Origin: Silene noctiflora
Lineage: Eukaryota > Streptophyta > Magnoliopsida > Caryophyllales > Caryophyllaceae
Direction of reading: 5' to 3'
NCBI GenBank assembly: GCA_009801015.1
Contig: VHZZ01001787.1
Span: 40,303-71,974 of the forward strand
Length of the DNA stretch: 31,672 bases
Below are positions 1-9,485 of the stretch, in pieces. The stretch's first letter is position 1. Every line of letters starts with the position of its first letter. The position numbers and the translations under genes are program-made. The notes below the pieces were generated by a model. It made no database searches, was not told the origin of the DNA, and saw nothing but the letters and a program-made list of their open reading frames with translations.

Positions 1-102
1 TGAACTGAACTGAACTTAATGGAGCTGAACTGAACTTAATAGAGCTGAACTGAACTGAACTGAACTTATAAGAACTGAAATTAAGTCCAAAAGAATAGGG
101 CC
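1..102. repeat. TGAAC-family MITE, one end only
   Basis: The first ~80 bp are degenerate tandem copies of the pentamer TGAAC with TTATAAGAGC-like spacers. They end in AATTAAGTCCAAAAGAATA followed by GGGCC. The reverse complement of that end resembles the outer ends of two other TGAAC-rich blocks in this window, near 2534 and 8122 (GGCNCTRTTCTTTTKGG-like, then a TTAA-containing stretch). This is therefore probably the right terminus of a short non-autonomous DNA transposon cut by the window edge. No coding potential. The superfamily is not assigned because no target duplication is visible. Confidence 0.6.
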
Positions 103-944
103 TAATTTACATAAAATTCTTTCTAAATGTTGTTCAAAAATGCTTAATTTCTCGCTATTATACAATAATACATTTTTTTTTCATTTGAATAAGTATAAAA
201 TAGTAAATCATTCATAGAGTTAACGTAAGTAGGTGAGTGCGGTCGAATTTTGGTCCAATCGATCCGGTTCGATATTGGATCGGTATTTTCGAGTCCATCA
301 TTTTTGGTCATTCCGTTTTCGGTGCATTCTGATATCTTCAAATCTCACGACCCCTCTTTTCGAAAATGAAATATTAGCATCTTGTATAGGAGCCCTACAA
401 TGTATGCACAATTAAAACCCGAAGGGCATTCTTGTTAGGAGATGTGTTAAATACATAAAATTATTGATTGAACTTAATCATTGTCTTAAGATTTTAATTG
501 AGATGATCTTCTCAGAATAATCGCTACATAATGATGGGCTGCGTGTAAACTGAAGCCATGATGTATATGAAGTTATGGACCTGTCCGTTTAATGTGAACA
601 GTATTACAAGTGGTGGGCTGCGTGTAAAAAGAAGCCCAAATAAATCAAACAGGCTTTTATCAGTTATCAGCCCATCAAAAGTAACCCAATCAAATACTGG
701 AAGAACCCCAAAAATCCAAAATGCAGTGGGCTATCGAAGCCCTCTCTAGTCAATTTGGATATTCTCCATTACTTCGTTTCACCACTACCTCTTAACGGTC
801 AAGATATGAAACGATCTAACGGTCCTAACTTTAAGTATTTGATGGTGTCTGATAGAGAAATAATATATAAAAATGAATTTATTAGAGGTAATGGATCATC
901 CATAACTATTTTGAGGTAATGGAGAGGATCATAATTCTCAAGTG
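103..944. other. Intergenic, no gene; one short direct repeat
   Basis: No credible coding exon. The short open frames here lack family resemblance and read through AT-rich sequence. A ~23-bp motif beginning TGGGCTGCGTGTAAA occurs twice, at 535-557 and 614-636, about 79 bp apart. Nothing else is recognised. Confidence 0.5.
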
Positions 945-946
945 GC

Positions 947-1155
947 TAGACCTGACAAAATTGACCCGACCCGAACCCGAATTAACTCGACCCAGTATAA
1001 CCTGACTCGGATGTGTTATTGTCGCAAACAAATTATTATCCATAAATAAATGGATAATAGCTGACGCCCGAATCCAAAATGACCCGACCTAATTTGAAGT
1101 CTACATACCCGAAACTGACCCCGAACCTGACCCGATTATCCGTTTGCCAGGTCTA
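947..1155. mobile_element. Inverted-repeat MITE with GACCCG arrays
   Basis: Left end TAGACCTGACAAAA (947-960) is the imperfect inverse of the right end TTTGCCAGGTCTA (1143-1155). Between them lie degenerate repeats of GACCCGA and AACCTGA. The same termini and the same repeat read from the other strand (GGGTCGGGTC) recur at 27541-27909, and a worn copy lies near 21970-22170. No transposase is encoded. hAT-like by general appearance, but no clean 8-bp duplication is visible. Confidence 0.65.
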
Positions 1156-1190
1156 CATAGTGGCCATACGGTCTAGTTATTGTAGCTTAA

Positions 1191-1504
1191 GAGCATCCGC
1201 AAGGGTGGAAAATCACCTCCCCATTTACGTTCTCTTTCCTCAAATGAGCAACCTCATTGTTGCACTAACCTCCCCATAATTTGGGGCTCCTCTATTTTTA
1301 GGGGAGGTTCCCAAAAAAAAGTAAGGCAATTTGTCTTACTTTTGGGNAGGTTCCCAAATTTTTGTGTGTGAATTNNGGAACCCCATTATTGCATAAATGT
1401 AATTATGAAATGGGAAGGGTAAATAGAAAAGTTAGTGGAAAATGAGGTGGACGAATAAGAAAAGGAAAGAGAAAATATGGGGAGCCTCACCTTTGCGGAT
1501 GCTC
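1191..1504. mobile_element. PIF/Harbinger-type MITE with TAA duplication
   Basis: Terminal inverted repeats GAGCATCCGCAAGGGTG (left) and CACCTTTGCGGATGCTC (right), flanked by TAA at 1188-1190 and 1505-1507, the 3-bp duplication expected for PIF/Harbinger elements. The interior holds a hairpin (about 1310-1346) with arms CCCAAAAAAAAGTAAG and CTTACTTTTGGG. Three undetermined bases lie inside (1347, 1375, 1376). Length 314 bp, non-coding. Assigning the superfamily from a 3-bp TAA duplication is inference. Confidence 0.8.
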
Positions 1505-1777
1505 TAAGTAACCTGATTGGAGATGCCCGCTGGTTGCAGGATCGAGAGTTTCACTCAAATTTACTATATTTTTTCCATTATGTCTTAATTATTTATTTAC
1601 TTTTTATACTTTTATACTTTTATGTAATAGAAGTAGTATTTTGATGAAAGTCGGACAAATAATTGGACAATATTAGGTTATTTAATTTTTTAAAGCAGAG
1701 TATGTGAGCCGCGGATAGTTTAATTGATTTTTGTAGAGAGTCTATTTCCTCTTTAACACTTGAGATAAATTCTCCTA
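1505..1777. other. Intergenic, nothing recognised
   Basis: AT-rich spacer between the Harbinger-type MITE and the Helitron. No open frame, RNA or repeat is recognised. Confidence 0.5.
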
Positions 1778-2343
1778 TCTACTAAAAGAATAGGAATTCT
1801 CACATTTTTCCCTCTAAAAAGCATTTTTTTAAATAAGAAGGAAACTACAATTATGTGCATTCACTAAAAAAGGAAATTAATAATTATATTTTTATTTTAT
1901 TAAATTATTATCTTTTAATTAAAATTAATCTTTTTATCAAATAATATTTTTTTACCTAATTCTAAACTATAATATATTAATTAAAATATAAATAAATTTA
2001 TATAAAACTATAAATTGCTAAATCTTTTTTTTTTTGATACTATTATTTGAGAATGACTTGATACATATTACATATAAAACAAAATTGTAAATCACTATTA
2101 TTATTTTTGTGACAAAAAAAAAATTGAGAGAATTAAAAAATTGAAATCATTAGCTTTGTGATAAAAAAAAATTATTTAAAATACATTTCAACATATTACT
2201 CAATGTTTTTGATTAATTGTCAACAAAGCAAAATATAATAACGAGAAATATGGACAATTAATGAAATATCATTATTTTACAATTAATTTATCTATAAAAA
2301 AAACTATATACACTGTGCATTTATTGTACGGGGTTTAAACTAG
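1778..2343 (+). mobile_element. Non-autonomous Helitron, copy 1
   Basis: Starts TCTACTAAAAGAATAGG directly after an A (1777) and ends GGGGTTTAAACTAG directly before a T (2344), matching Helitron insertion between A and T without target duplication. A weak stem (TGTGCA/TGTACG) sits about 10 bp before the 3' CTAG, where the Helitron hairpin is expected. Its terminal and internal blocks match the copy at 14509-15584, for example the 5' block TTTTTCCCTC and the internal block GAATGACTTGAT. AT-rich, 566 bp, no Rep/helicase coding sequence, so it would need a helper in trans. Confidence 0.75.
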
Positions 2344-2533
2344 TTAGTTATTAGGAAGACATATGGTTTTGAATAAGGATATCAAAACAATTTGAATTAA
2401 AATGTATTTCTACTTTTATTTTTTGTTCCAATTATTAGTCATCTATTTTTATTTTAGTGTGTATTACTCAAATTTTATTCATTTTCAATATTGGTAGGAT
2501 GTTGAGTCTAAATTAACATATATTCCACATTTT

Positions 2534-2688
2534 GGCACTGTTTTTTTGGACTTAATTTTACTGAACTAAACTAACTGAACTTATAAGAGTTTAATTTTTC
2601 TAAACTAAATTTATAAGTGTTTGAACTAAATTTATAGAAACTAAATTGAACTAAATTTAACTTATAAGAGCTAAACTGAACTTAAATT
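2534..2688. repeat. TGAAC-family MITE, degenerate copy
   Basis: Begins GGCACTGTTTTTTTGGACTT and continues with worn CTGAACTAAACTAACTGAAC and AACTTATAAGAG blocks. The beginning is the inverse of the terminus at 84-102. The right terminus is not recognisable. Non-coding. Confidence 0.55.
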
Positions 2689-3547
2689 GTGGGCAATCTC
2701 CATGTGCAAGTTAGAGCGCAATTGTTTTGTTTGTATGACTATGGTTAAAGATCATTCTCCTCTTCTTCCTTTATCTCTTATGTTTTTTTGCCTTTGAGAA
2801 ACTATTGACTTGTACGAACCGATGAGTCCCCTATCAGTCGAATCAATGACTAACCTTGTCCTTTATAAGTCGAATCAATGGCTAACCTTATCGTCTAAAG
2901 TTTGGTTAAACTACCATTGTCACAAACTAAAGAGCAAATTGGTAGGTCTAGAATAAGTACTTCAACAAACTTGGAGATATGAACCAACGATATTCTCATA
3001 CAATAAGTAGAGTCCTAATACAATTTAACAAATTCTAAGTGGTTTCATCGAGGGGGAGTCTACTCGTGAAATTGTCTTCAGTACTCTAAAAGAAATTGTT
3101 TTAGTTGTCTTGTCGGTAAGGATACTCCTGATCAATATTATTGGGTAATAGTTATTATACACGTTGGGTAATTATATTATTGGAGTTTTCGGATATTTCT
3201 ATTTCACGGATAATGAATTCTTTTCTATCATAGGACTCAAATGTATGGAAAATTTCAAAAACGTTTATAGCCTGTAACTAGTGGCTGAGGCAAATTTTGA
3301 AATTAGCGGGTGTGAAATTGTAATACCATAAAGTAAATTTGAAAAAAGTTCAAAAATTTAACTCAGAACTTTGAAATTCGCTTCTACTAATCCCTCCCAG
3401 TCCCGTCACGGTTTGTAACAACAACATTTCACGTACTAAATTCACTTTTACTAGGACAATAGTCTATCATGCCCATTCTCTACGTATTCGAATCTATGAC
3501 ACTACTAAGCTCCTAATTCATGCAAGTTTTTTCAACCAAATAATATA
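2689..3547. other. Intergenic with minor repeats
   Basis: No gene seen. A tandem pair with core GTCGAATCAATG lies at about 2836-2857 and 2867-2889 (period about 31 bp). At about 3282 a motif TAGTGGCTGAGGCAAATTTT resembles a transposon-border sequence common in plants. A possible inverse partner ends near 3414, but pairing is too weak to call an element. Confidence 0.4.
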
Positions 3548-3755
3548 CTCCCTCCGTCCCGGTCATTTGTTGTCCTTTGGTTTTGGCACAAAGACCAAGG
3601 AAAGAGGAAAGAGCCAATTAGGAGATGACAAATGGACTAAATTGAATGTGAAAGACCAAATCACTCATCAAACGCAATCCTAAAATAGAAAGGACAACAA
3701 TTCATTGAGACACCCAAAAATGAAAAAGGACAACAAATGACCGGGACAGAGGGAA
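3548..3755. mobile_element. Stowaway-type MITE (208 bp)
   Basis: Terminal inverted repeat CTCCCTCCGTCCCGGTCATT at the left, matched by AATGACCGGGACAGAGGGAA at the right; the arms continue as TGTTGTCCTTT/AAAGGACAACA. Flanked by TA at 3546-3547 and 3756-3757. Starting CTCCCTCCGT with a TA duplication is the hallmark of Tc1/mariner-related Stowaway elements. No coding capacity. Confidence 0.88.
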
Positions 3756-3783
3756 TATCATATTATTATCATATCAATAAATA

Positions 3784-3877
3784 CTTCCTCTATCCCGATA
3801 AAACTATTTACATTTATTACTTTATTTTGTGATGGTGAAATAAAGTAAATGTAAAGTATTGACTGAGACGGATGACA
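3784..3877. mobile_element. Short Stowaway-like MITE
   Basis: Left end CTTCCTCTATCCCGATAAAA and right end GACTGAGACGGATGACA are worn inverted repeats. The inner arms TTTACATTTATTACTTTATT and AATAAAGTAAATGTAAA pair well. TA lies on both sides (3782-3783 and 3878-3879). It sits only 28 bp from the previous MITE. Non-coding. Confidence 0.6.
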
Positions 3878-5145
3878 TACAAATGATACAATTAATACGA
3901 ATTTAAGTTCACATGTAACATACAATTGTTTACATACAAGATGTGGTTCATGGCACCGTCGGTGACCTAGCCATTGATTTACTTACTATTCAACTATTAA
4001 TTGAGAAAATTATTAAGGGAACGTAATGATGAGATCGTTATCATTAGAATCTTGGATTATTCCATTGTTTTTATAATTAAATGGGGCCTTCTCCTTTGGA
4101 TACATCATTTTCTTCAATGGAGATGCACGACGTGTGGAAGTAGTACACTAGTACGTGTTACTATGCAAGTGTTTTAAAAATGATTACTTGAAGACTTAAC
4201 AAAGTCCTACATTTACGATAATGACGATAATATTCGTCTTAAGATTAAAACGTAAAGTATAATGATATAATATTTGATCGGTCTTTAGCTTTAGACAAAT
4301 AATATCAGTTTAAATGATACGGATAACATTTTACCTTAAAAATGTGTTCTAGTTTAAAATAGTCACATAACAGTAACAGAAGGTTTCACGAAATAGTCCG
4401 TCTCATATGAGAATTAACGAAACACCTGGACATGCGATGAACGTAAACGTTGTTGTTTTCATTGTTACTTTGTTAGGTATGTATGTCGGCACATTGTGGC
4501 CGTGACGGCTCGAAAGAGGCAACGTAGACTTAGCAAATATATAGGTAACTTTTGTTACTCCCAATAATATTCGAATCGTTTAGAATATTTTTTTATGGAA
4601 CCCTTTTCATTGTGGTGTATTTTAATTGAATGAAATAAAATGTATAAATCATGGTACAAATCTCACTTTCACCTGGATTTTCCTAGAATCTGTTTTCAGG
4701 AATAGATATTTATGGTTAAATCGAGCATTATATATGATCGCAAATTATGTTTTTGGGCCGCTTTAATCTTCAAAATCTTTATTACTCGATTGTTTCTTAT
4801 GATGTAATTCGCTTCTTTAATTCATACATACCTTCAGGCTATTACCCTTTGGTTGCTAGCAATAGTACTTGTTTGAATGACAAAATCAGAGAACCCACGA
4901 TCGCTACTTTAAATGTGCATAGGTAAATATTTGAACATACGCAATACACTTCGGATAAATTATAGCATGTCAGCCTACCTTACCAGACTGACAAGCTCGA
5001 AGTATAGGAGTACCGAGTACATTAATACTCGGTAGTATTGTAGCACTATGAGTGAAGTATGATCACGATAAAGACTAATTTGAAAACGGGATTGCAATTT
5101 AAGCCTTCCCCCACACATTTTAGCGTTTTTAACAATCAAATTAAC
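3878..5145. other. Intergenic, no gene recognised
   Basis: About 1.3 kb of AT-rich sequence. The only open frames are short and lack recognisable domains. No clear terminal repeats were found. Confidence 0.5.
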
Positions 5146-5684
5146 TAGCGCATAGAGCACGGATCGGATATCCGATCCAAAGTGCTAGTTTGGATCGGAT
5201 ATCCATATTAGAAATTTCTGAAGTCAGATATCCATATCCATATCCAAATATTTCAGATATCCAAAATAATCGGATCGGGTGCGGATATCCATCAGATATC
5301 CATATTTTGGAGTTTACTTTAAAATTAAGTTTGAAACTCGATCATATTCATTATTTTAATTACATAATAATTTTCTTTAGTATTCTTACTCCATTGGTCT
5401 CGACATAAAATTGAAGTACCACTGACATATTTCTCTTATATTTTAAAAGTTGTTGTACCAGATAAAATTGTATTTTATCGAAATTACACTAGAAAACTAA
5501 AGTTTCGGATCAGATTAATTGGATATCCAAATGTTTTAATTCTAATATCCATATCCAAACCAAAACCAAAAGATCGAATATCCGATCCAAACTTAACTTT
5601 CGGATCGAATATAAAAAAAAATCAGATTGGGTTCGGATCGGATATTAGATCGGTTTGGATAATTGGATTTTTTGCTCATCCCTA
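5146..5684. mobile_element. GGATATCC-rich MITE, probably hAT-like
   Basis: Dense degenerate repeats of GGATCGGATATCC and ATCCATATCC fill both flanks around a plain AT-rich centre (5310-5510). The right end GGATTTTTTGCTCATCCCTA reads inversely as a hAT-type terminus beginning TAGGGATGAGC. A worn partner, TAGCGCATAGAGCACGGATC, may begin at 5146, but the left boundary is uncertain and no 8-bp duplication is seen. The open frame at 5190-5408 is only this repeat translated. Confidence 0.55.
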
Positions 5685-6698
5685 ACGGTGTAACATCGGC
5701 CCGATACCTCTCAGTAATCAGAGTTGTAACCTATGAACTTGCTAGGTTGTAATGCTGTATACTAATCTTGTAGACAACATAGCAAACATCGGTGACTCTA
5801 GCGCGTTTTGATTTCGCTCATGAACTTATCTAGGCCATCATTTCCTTTTCACCACCATGACACAGCACATCGGGAAACCCAGCTTCCCGTGTCATGTCAT
5901 GCTTCATGCCACGGATGCCAGCCCACTGTGCCTGGAGAAAAAAATGGTCTGGTCTAAGCACGGGAAGATGGACTTCGTATCATTTGTGATGTGCTGGTGA
6001 AATGAGAATGATGGCCCAGGCACGACTCACAGCCCATGACGTTTCGTGTCGTGTCATGCTTGAACGAGCGTGCCCAAGTTTAGCGCTTTATATATGCATG
6101 GGCTAGGCACAATCTTTTCTCTCAAACTTCGCTCCAGCCACAACCCATGGCGTGCCTTGCCAATCCCCTGTGTTGCTGACTCGATCAATATAAACTATCG
6201 ATCATACAAGTTGATATAGAGACTAAAAATAAACGCAAGAACCATGCATGATTATCATCCATTTACCTGATTTCGGCTTCCAAATTATTTTCTTCTTGCT
6301 CAATATTTTACAGCCCATGGTAAAACCGTATGACATACATTACATTATTATAGAATAGCCGACATCCTTACCCAATGCTTTCCCAATTTACCCTACTTTT
6401 TTATTCTTACGGTCTTACCTATTGACCTCAATTAACATCATTATCTACAAATCAAAGCGTGTACAATTTGTTTGGAAAATTCATCTCCTTTGCTTTTTAA
6501 TTCCATTCCAATAATTTTCTCAACCAAAATTATTACAAGCCGGACGGACAACTAATTATCGAACAATGACCCGACATATACACGACCAATCGACCATAGA
6601 CTAGTAGCGTTGGCTCTATATTGATTCAGATGTACGTAGTCTTATCCTAATTATGAAGTATACCCTCACAATCAAAGGGCTTAATTTGATTGATTGTT
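5685..6698. other. Downstream flank of the HD-Zip gene with a GC-rich relic
   Basis: From about 5830 to 6170 the sequence is unusually GC-rich with repeated GTGTCATG, GGCACG and CGTGTCGTGTCATG motifs. These are of the same character as the hAT-type MITE at 10692-11239, so this is probably a degraded relative, though no ends can be drawn. From 6171 to 6698 it is ordinary AT-rich sequence that should include the HD-Zip 3' UTR. No convincing poly(A) signal was identified. Confidence 0.4.
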
Positions 6699-7808
6699 TC
6701 AAGACCAAAAGTCTAACCATTGACAATTATCAACAGGTTGATCAAATAAACCATCAGGATGAAGGTCGTCCCAATCTTGTGTCGATGTTAACGAATTATT
6801 AACAATTGGTTGCACCATTGTTAATAAATCGGTTTCTTCCTCCATCCCAAAATAATTCGTATTTTCACTTGACCCCTCGTCCGAAGATAAGATACTTGCT
6901 CCGTATTCAGATCCTTCCATTGATAATGTTGGTTTTCCTTCACCATGGTCACTCTTGTTCCCATTGTTGCTTTCGGCTTTATCGGTTTCGGATCGACTCG
7001 AGTCACTATGTGTCACCCCGGAATCATTGCCACATTGATTTTCTCCTTCATCTTTTCCTACTAACTCTTTCAATTTCTCTACCTGCATAGTTTGGCATCA
7101 TATTAGTTAAATGATCAATGCATAATAATCATATATAAAGAGACGGTTTTCGAATGACACAAAAATAACAAACACTATCTTTGCTCAAATTAATGAAGAA
7201 AGAATGAAAATGGCCACACAGACCAACACAAGTTTAATTTGATTCGGCCTCAACCATCAGCCGAAGGTTTTGGTTGAAATATTCTTCTTACCGGTAAACA
7301 TTTAAATACATGTAAGCTTTAAACAAATAGGAAGTATTAAGCACAAGTTCGAATTCCCATATATTGTAACAGCATCGTGACTCATCTGATATAAAACAAA
7401 ACAAAGTAATAATAAGGTAAATAAAATGAAACAAACCTGAAGCAAAAGGGATTGTTTCTCCTTGAAGACGGTATCGAATTTGGAAGAGAGTGCATTGTAA
7501 TTAGATCTCAAAATATTGTAATCCCTCTCTAATTGCTTAGACTTATACCTAGCTCTTTTATTTTGAAACCATATAGCAATTTGACGTGGTTGCAAACCCA
7601 AGTCTCTAGCTAATTGAACCTTCTTCTTAGGCTCTAACTTAGTCTCATTCTCAAATATAGTTTCAAGTGATCTAACTTGTTCATCACTAAACCTCTTCTT
7701 GTTCATCATCATCATCTTTGCCTTCTTTGAATTTGAATGTGTTGTTGATGAACTTATGCAACTAAACATTTCTGATGGTGAGTAGTAATCTCCTTCATCA
7801 AACATCAT
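6699..7808 (-). CDS. ATHB7/12-like: HD-Zip class I transcription factor, ATHB-7/ATHB-12 type, two exons
   Basis: Nuclear DNA-binding factor; Arabidopsis relatives ATHB-7 and ATHB-12 are ABA- and drought-induced growth modulators that bind CAATNATTG-type sites. Exon 1 is 7808-7437 and exon 2 is 7082-6699; the 354-nt phase-0 intron has GT donor and AG acceptor. The product is 251 residues. The homeodomain spans about residues 36-91 ([17 protein letters not shown]; helix 3 [16 protein letters not shown], with Y88 where W is usual). A leucine zipper follows at once with heptad positions L93, L100, L107, V114, L121, L128, so the intron falls inside the zipper. An acidic Ser/Asn-rich region leads to the C-terminal tail CQWLDFWS, typical of this subgroup. 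A four-methionine run (residues 32-35) precedes the homeodomain. The start is the first ATG downstream of the TATA box; the frame stays open upstream but has no ATG. Orthology to ATHB-7 versus ATHB-12 is not resolved. Confidence 0.96.
7083..7436 (-). other. Intron of the HD-Zip I gene
   Basis: Read on the minus strand it begins GTTTGTTTC after TTGCTTCAG and ends AACTATGCAG before GTAGAGAAATTG. Joining the exons keeps the heptad register of the zipper (residues 121 to 128), which is strong internal support for these splice sites. Nothing else is seen in it. Confidence 0.9.
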
Positions 7809-7989
7809 GTTTAATTTTCTTCTCTTTGATAGTGGATAAGACTTAACCGACACAATTTCTCGATACTGAATAAGGTCGGTAGGGGTGATACTCACGACCA
7901 GGGTTTGAAACCCGACTAGGGTAGAAAGAGAGGTGTTAAAAGTTTGATATGGCAAGACTAGTGTGTTTATTTTCTGTGAGATTTCTTGG

Positions 7990-7997
7990 TATATATA
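7990..7997 (-). promoter_or_regulatory. TATA box of the HD-Zip I gene
   Basis: TATATATA within TATTATATATACC on the minus strand. It lies about 180 bp upstream of the ATG, predicting transcription start near 7960-7965 and a 5' UTR of about 155 nt. The predicted UTR has no ATG, so no upstream open reading frame is expected. Confidence 0.65.
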
Positions 7998-8001
7998 ATA
8001 T

Positions 8002-8009
8002 CACATGTG
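8002..8009. promoter_or_regulatory. CACATGTG palindrome next to the TATA box
   Basis: A perfect palindrome with two overlapping CANNTG cores, placed 5 bp beyond the TATA box of the HD-Zip gene. CACATG and CATGTG are known MYC/NAC-type sites in drought-responsive promoters, which would suit this family. Function here is inferred from position and motif only. Confidence 0.35.
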
Positions 8010-8121
8010 TTTTTGTATTACACTCCTTAGGTGCCTGTGTACTTGTGTAGCTATGTCTACGTTGCTTATAAAATCCGTATATTGTGGTAAATTCTTGTTT
8101 AAGACGAGTATATTTGTTTTA

Positions 8122-8506
8122 GGGCTCTATTCTTTTTGGCTGATAAAACCTAAATTAAATTTATCTAATAGAGCTAAACTGAACCGCACTGAACTGAATG
8201 AAGTTGAAATAAGAGTTAATTTGTAGAGAGATGAGCTGAATTGAACTGAATGATACTGAATTGAATTGGACTAAACTGAATTGCAAAAATTCTAAGGTCC
8301 ACTGGGTACAAAAATACCGTACACCCTAACCAATGGGATGCCTTAGTTTTTATTTTATTAAGATTATGTTCTATTATTTATGGAATTGATTCAATTCTAA
8401 TATTCTCATTGGGTAGGTGTACGATAACATGGTACATCCGATGTACCCAAAAATTTCTCATTGAATTGAATAAAATATAGCTGAACTAGCATGAACTAAA
8501 ATTAAG
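8122..8506. mobile_element. TGAAC-family MITE interrupted by another MITE
   Basis: Left end GGGCTCTATTCTTTTTGGCT matches the family terminus (compare the inverse of 84-102). It is followed by AGAGCTAAACTGAACC, ACTGAACTGAATG and similar blocks to about 8290. After an insertion (8303-8449) TGAAC-like sequence resumes (GAATTGAATAAAATATAGC, TGAACTAGCATGAAC) and ends near AATTAAG at 8506 without its last ~15 bp. It lies about 0.3-0.7 kb upstream of the HD-Zip gene, so it forms part of that promoter region. Confidence 0.6.
8303..8449. mobile_element. Inverted-repeat MITE nested in the TGAAC element
   Basis: Left TGGGTACA (8303-8310) and right TGTACCCA (8442-8449) are exact inverse ends. The arms continue with ACCGTACACCC / GGTGTACGAT and CCAATGGGA / TCTCATTGGG, so about 45 bp of each side can pair. 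Flanks AAAAATTCT and AAAAATTTCT may be a 9-10 bp target duplication lying slightly outside. Superfamily not assigned. Confidence 0.6.
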
Positions 8507-9298
8507 CTAGATTGACATTTGACCAGCTTTAATGTTAAGACCGACATTACCGTCTAAAGGGATACCTATAATATAATGTAGATTTAAGTATTGGAAAACC
8601 AGTAAGGTATAGTAACGTGTTATGCTTTTGTTCTAGTGACTTGTAAAAGTCGTCCATATTCTTCTTCCCTCTTTAATTAACTTTTGCATTTCTAGTCTTT
8701 CCTTGCAAATTTTGATATTGCCTTTGAGTGAACTACTTACCCACGTTTAAATGGCTTTGCTTAAGCCTACTAAATTAAATTACTGCGTTATCTTACTTTT
8801 TGACTTTCACTGCTTAATTTGTGCTGTTCTTTTTTACGTAGCTACGTCTTTCACGCTACCATTTTACACTAAATTATCCCGTAAAATATTTAAAGTAGAC
8901 AAAACTAGTTATCTTATCTTATACATATAACATAATGCATGGTTGCTATAAAAAAAATTCCGCGAGTTATGTTATAGAAATATGGAAGTCGATTTCATAT
9001 GTAATACTGCATTACGCAAAAAGTATGATAAAAAAACGTTGCTACATTCTTATAAATACCAACTTGTGAATTTTGATCATAGTATCCATAAAGGTTTGTC
9101 CTCATCCTCGCCCTCGTCGGTATCATTTTGTTTGTGGACGTAGTGATTTACCACAACCATACAATACAAAGTTTTATTATGGAGTATTTATTTGTACGCT
9201 TTTTATTTGGCATTTATGTGACTTTAAGATGTTCCCCTCCTTTGTTGGACAAAGTTTTGTGGTGTGCTCACTAAGTTATTGAGAAGAGTAACGTGCAA
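8507..9298. other. Distal promoter region of the HD-Zip gene, no coding
   Basis: No gene seen. It contains the perfect 12-bp palindrome ACGTAGCTACGT at 8836-8847 (two ACGT cores) and DRE-like cores: ACCGAC on the plus strand at 8539-8544 and on the minus strand at 9116-9121. These lie 0.5-1.2 kb upstream of the predicted transcription start, and any role is speculative. Confidence 0.4.
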
Positions 9299-9301
9299 TA
9301 A

Positions 9302-9485
9302 GGGCATCCGTAATAAGGGGTTTATAGAGAGGTTTGTCCATTATTTTAGAGGTTTGTCGACAAACCTTTTTAATGTTGGATAAAGTTAAAAAATTTCATT
9401 TATGGATTAAGTTAAGAAAGGTTTGTATGGTGGATGACTTGGTATGAGATGAACCTCAAAGAAGGTTTGTTTATTACTAATGCCC
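9302..9485. mobile_element. PIF/Harbinger-type MITE (184 bp)
   Basis: Left end GGGCATCCGTAATAAGGGG and right end AACAAACCTTCTTTG-type inverse (right strand reads GGTTTGTTTATTACTAATG then CCC). TAA flanks it at 9299-9301 and 9486-9488. AGGTTTGT repeats occur in both arms. The shared GCATCC start and TAA duplication relate it to the element at 1191-1504. Non-coding. Confidence 0.75.

Noticed and set aside
2836-2889. Short tandem repeats as a CRISPR-like array
   Set aside because: Only two copies with period about 31 bp, in a plant genome, without cas genes.
6806-7090. Plus-strand 94-codon open frame opposite exon 2
   Set aside because: It is antisense to the well-supported HD-Zip exon 2 and has no recognisable domain.
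7809-7955. N-terminal extension of the HD-Zip frame by 49 codons
   Set aside because: The frame is open, but its first codon is TTG and there is no ATG between the predicted transcription start and 7808. Family members start near the equivalent of the 7808 ATG.
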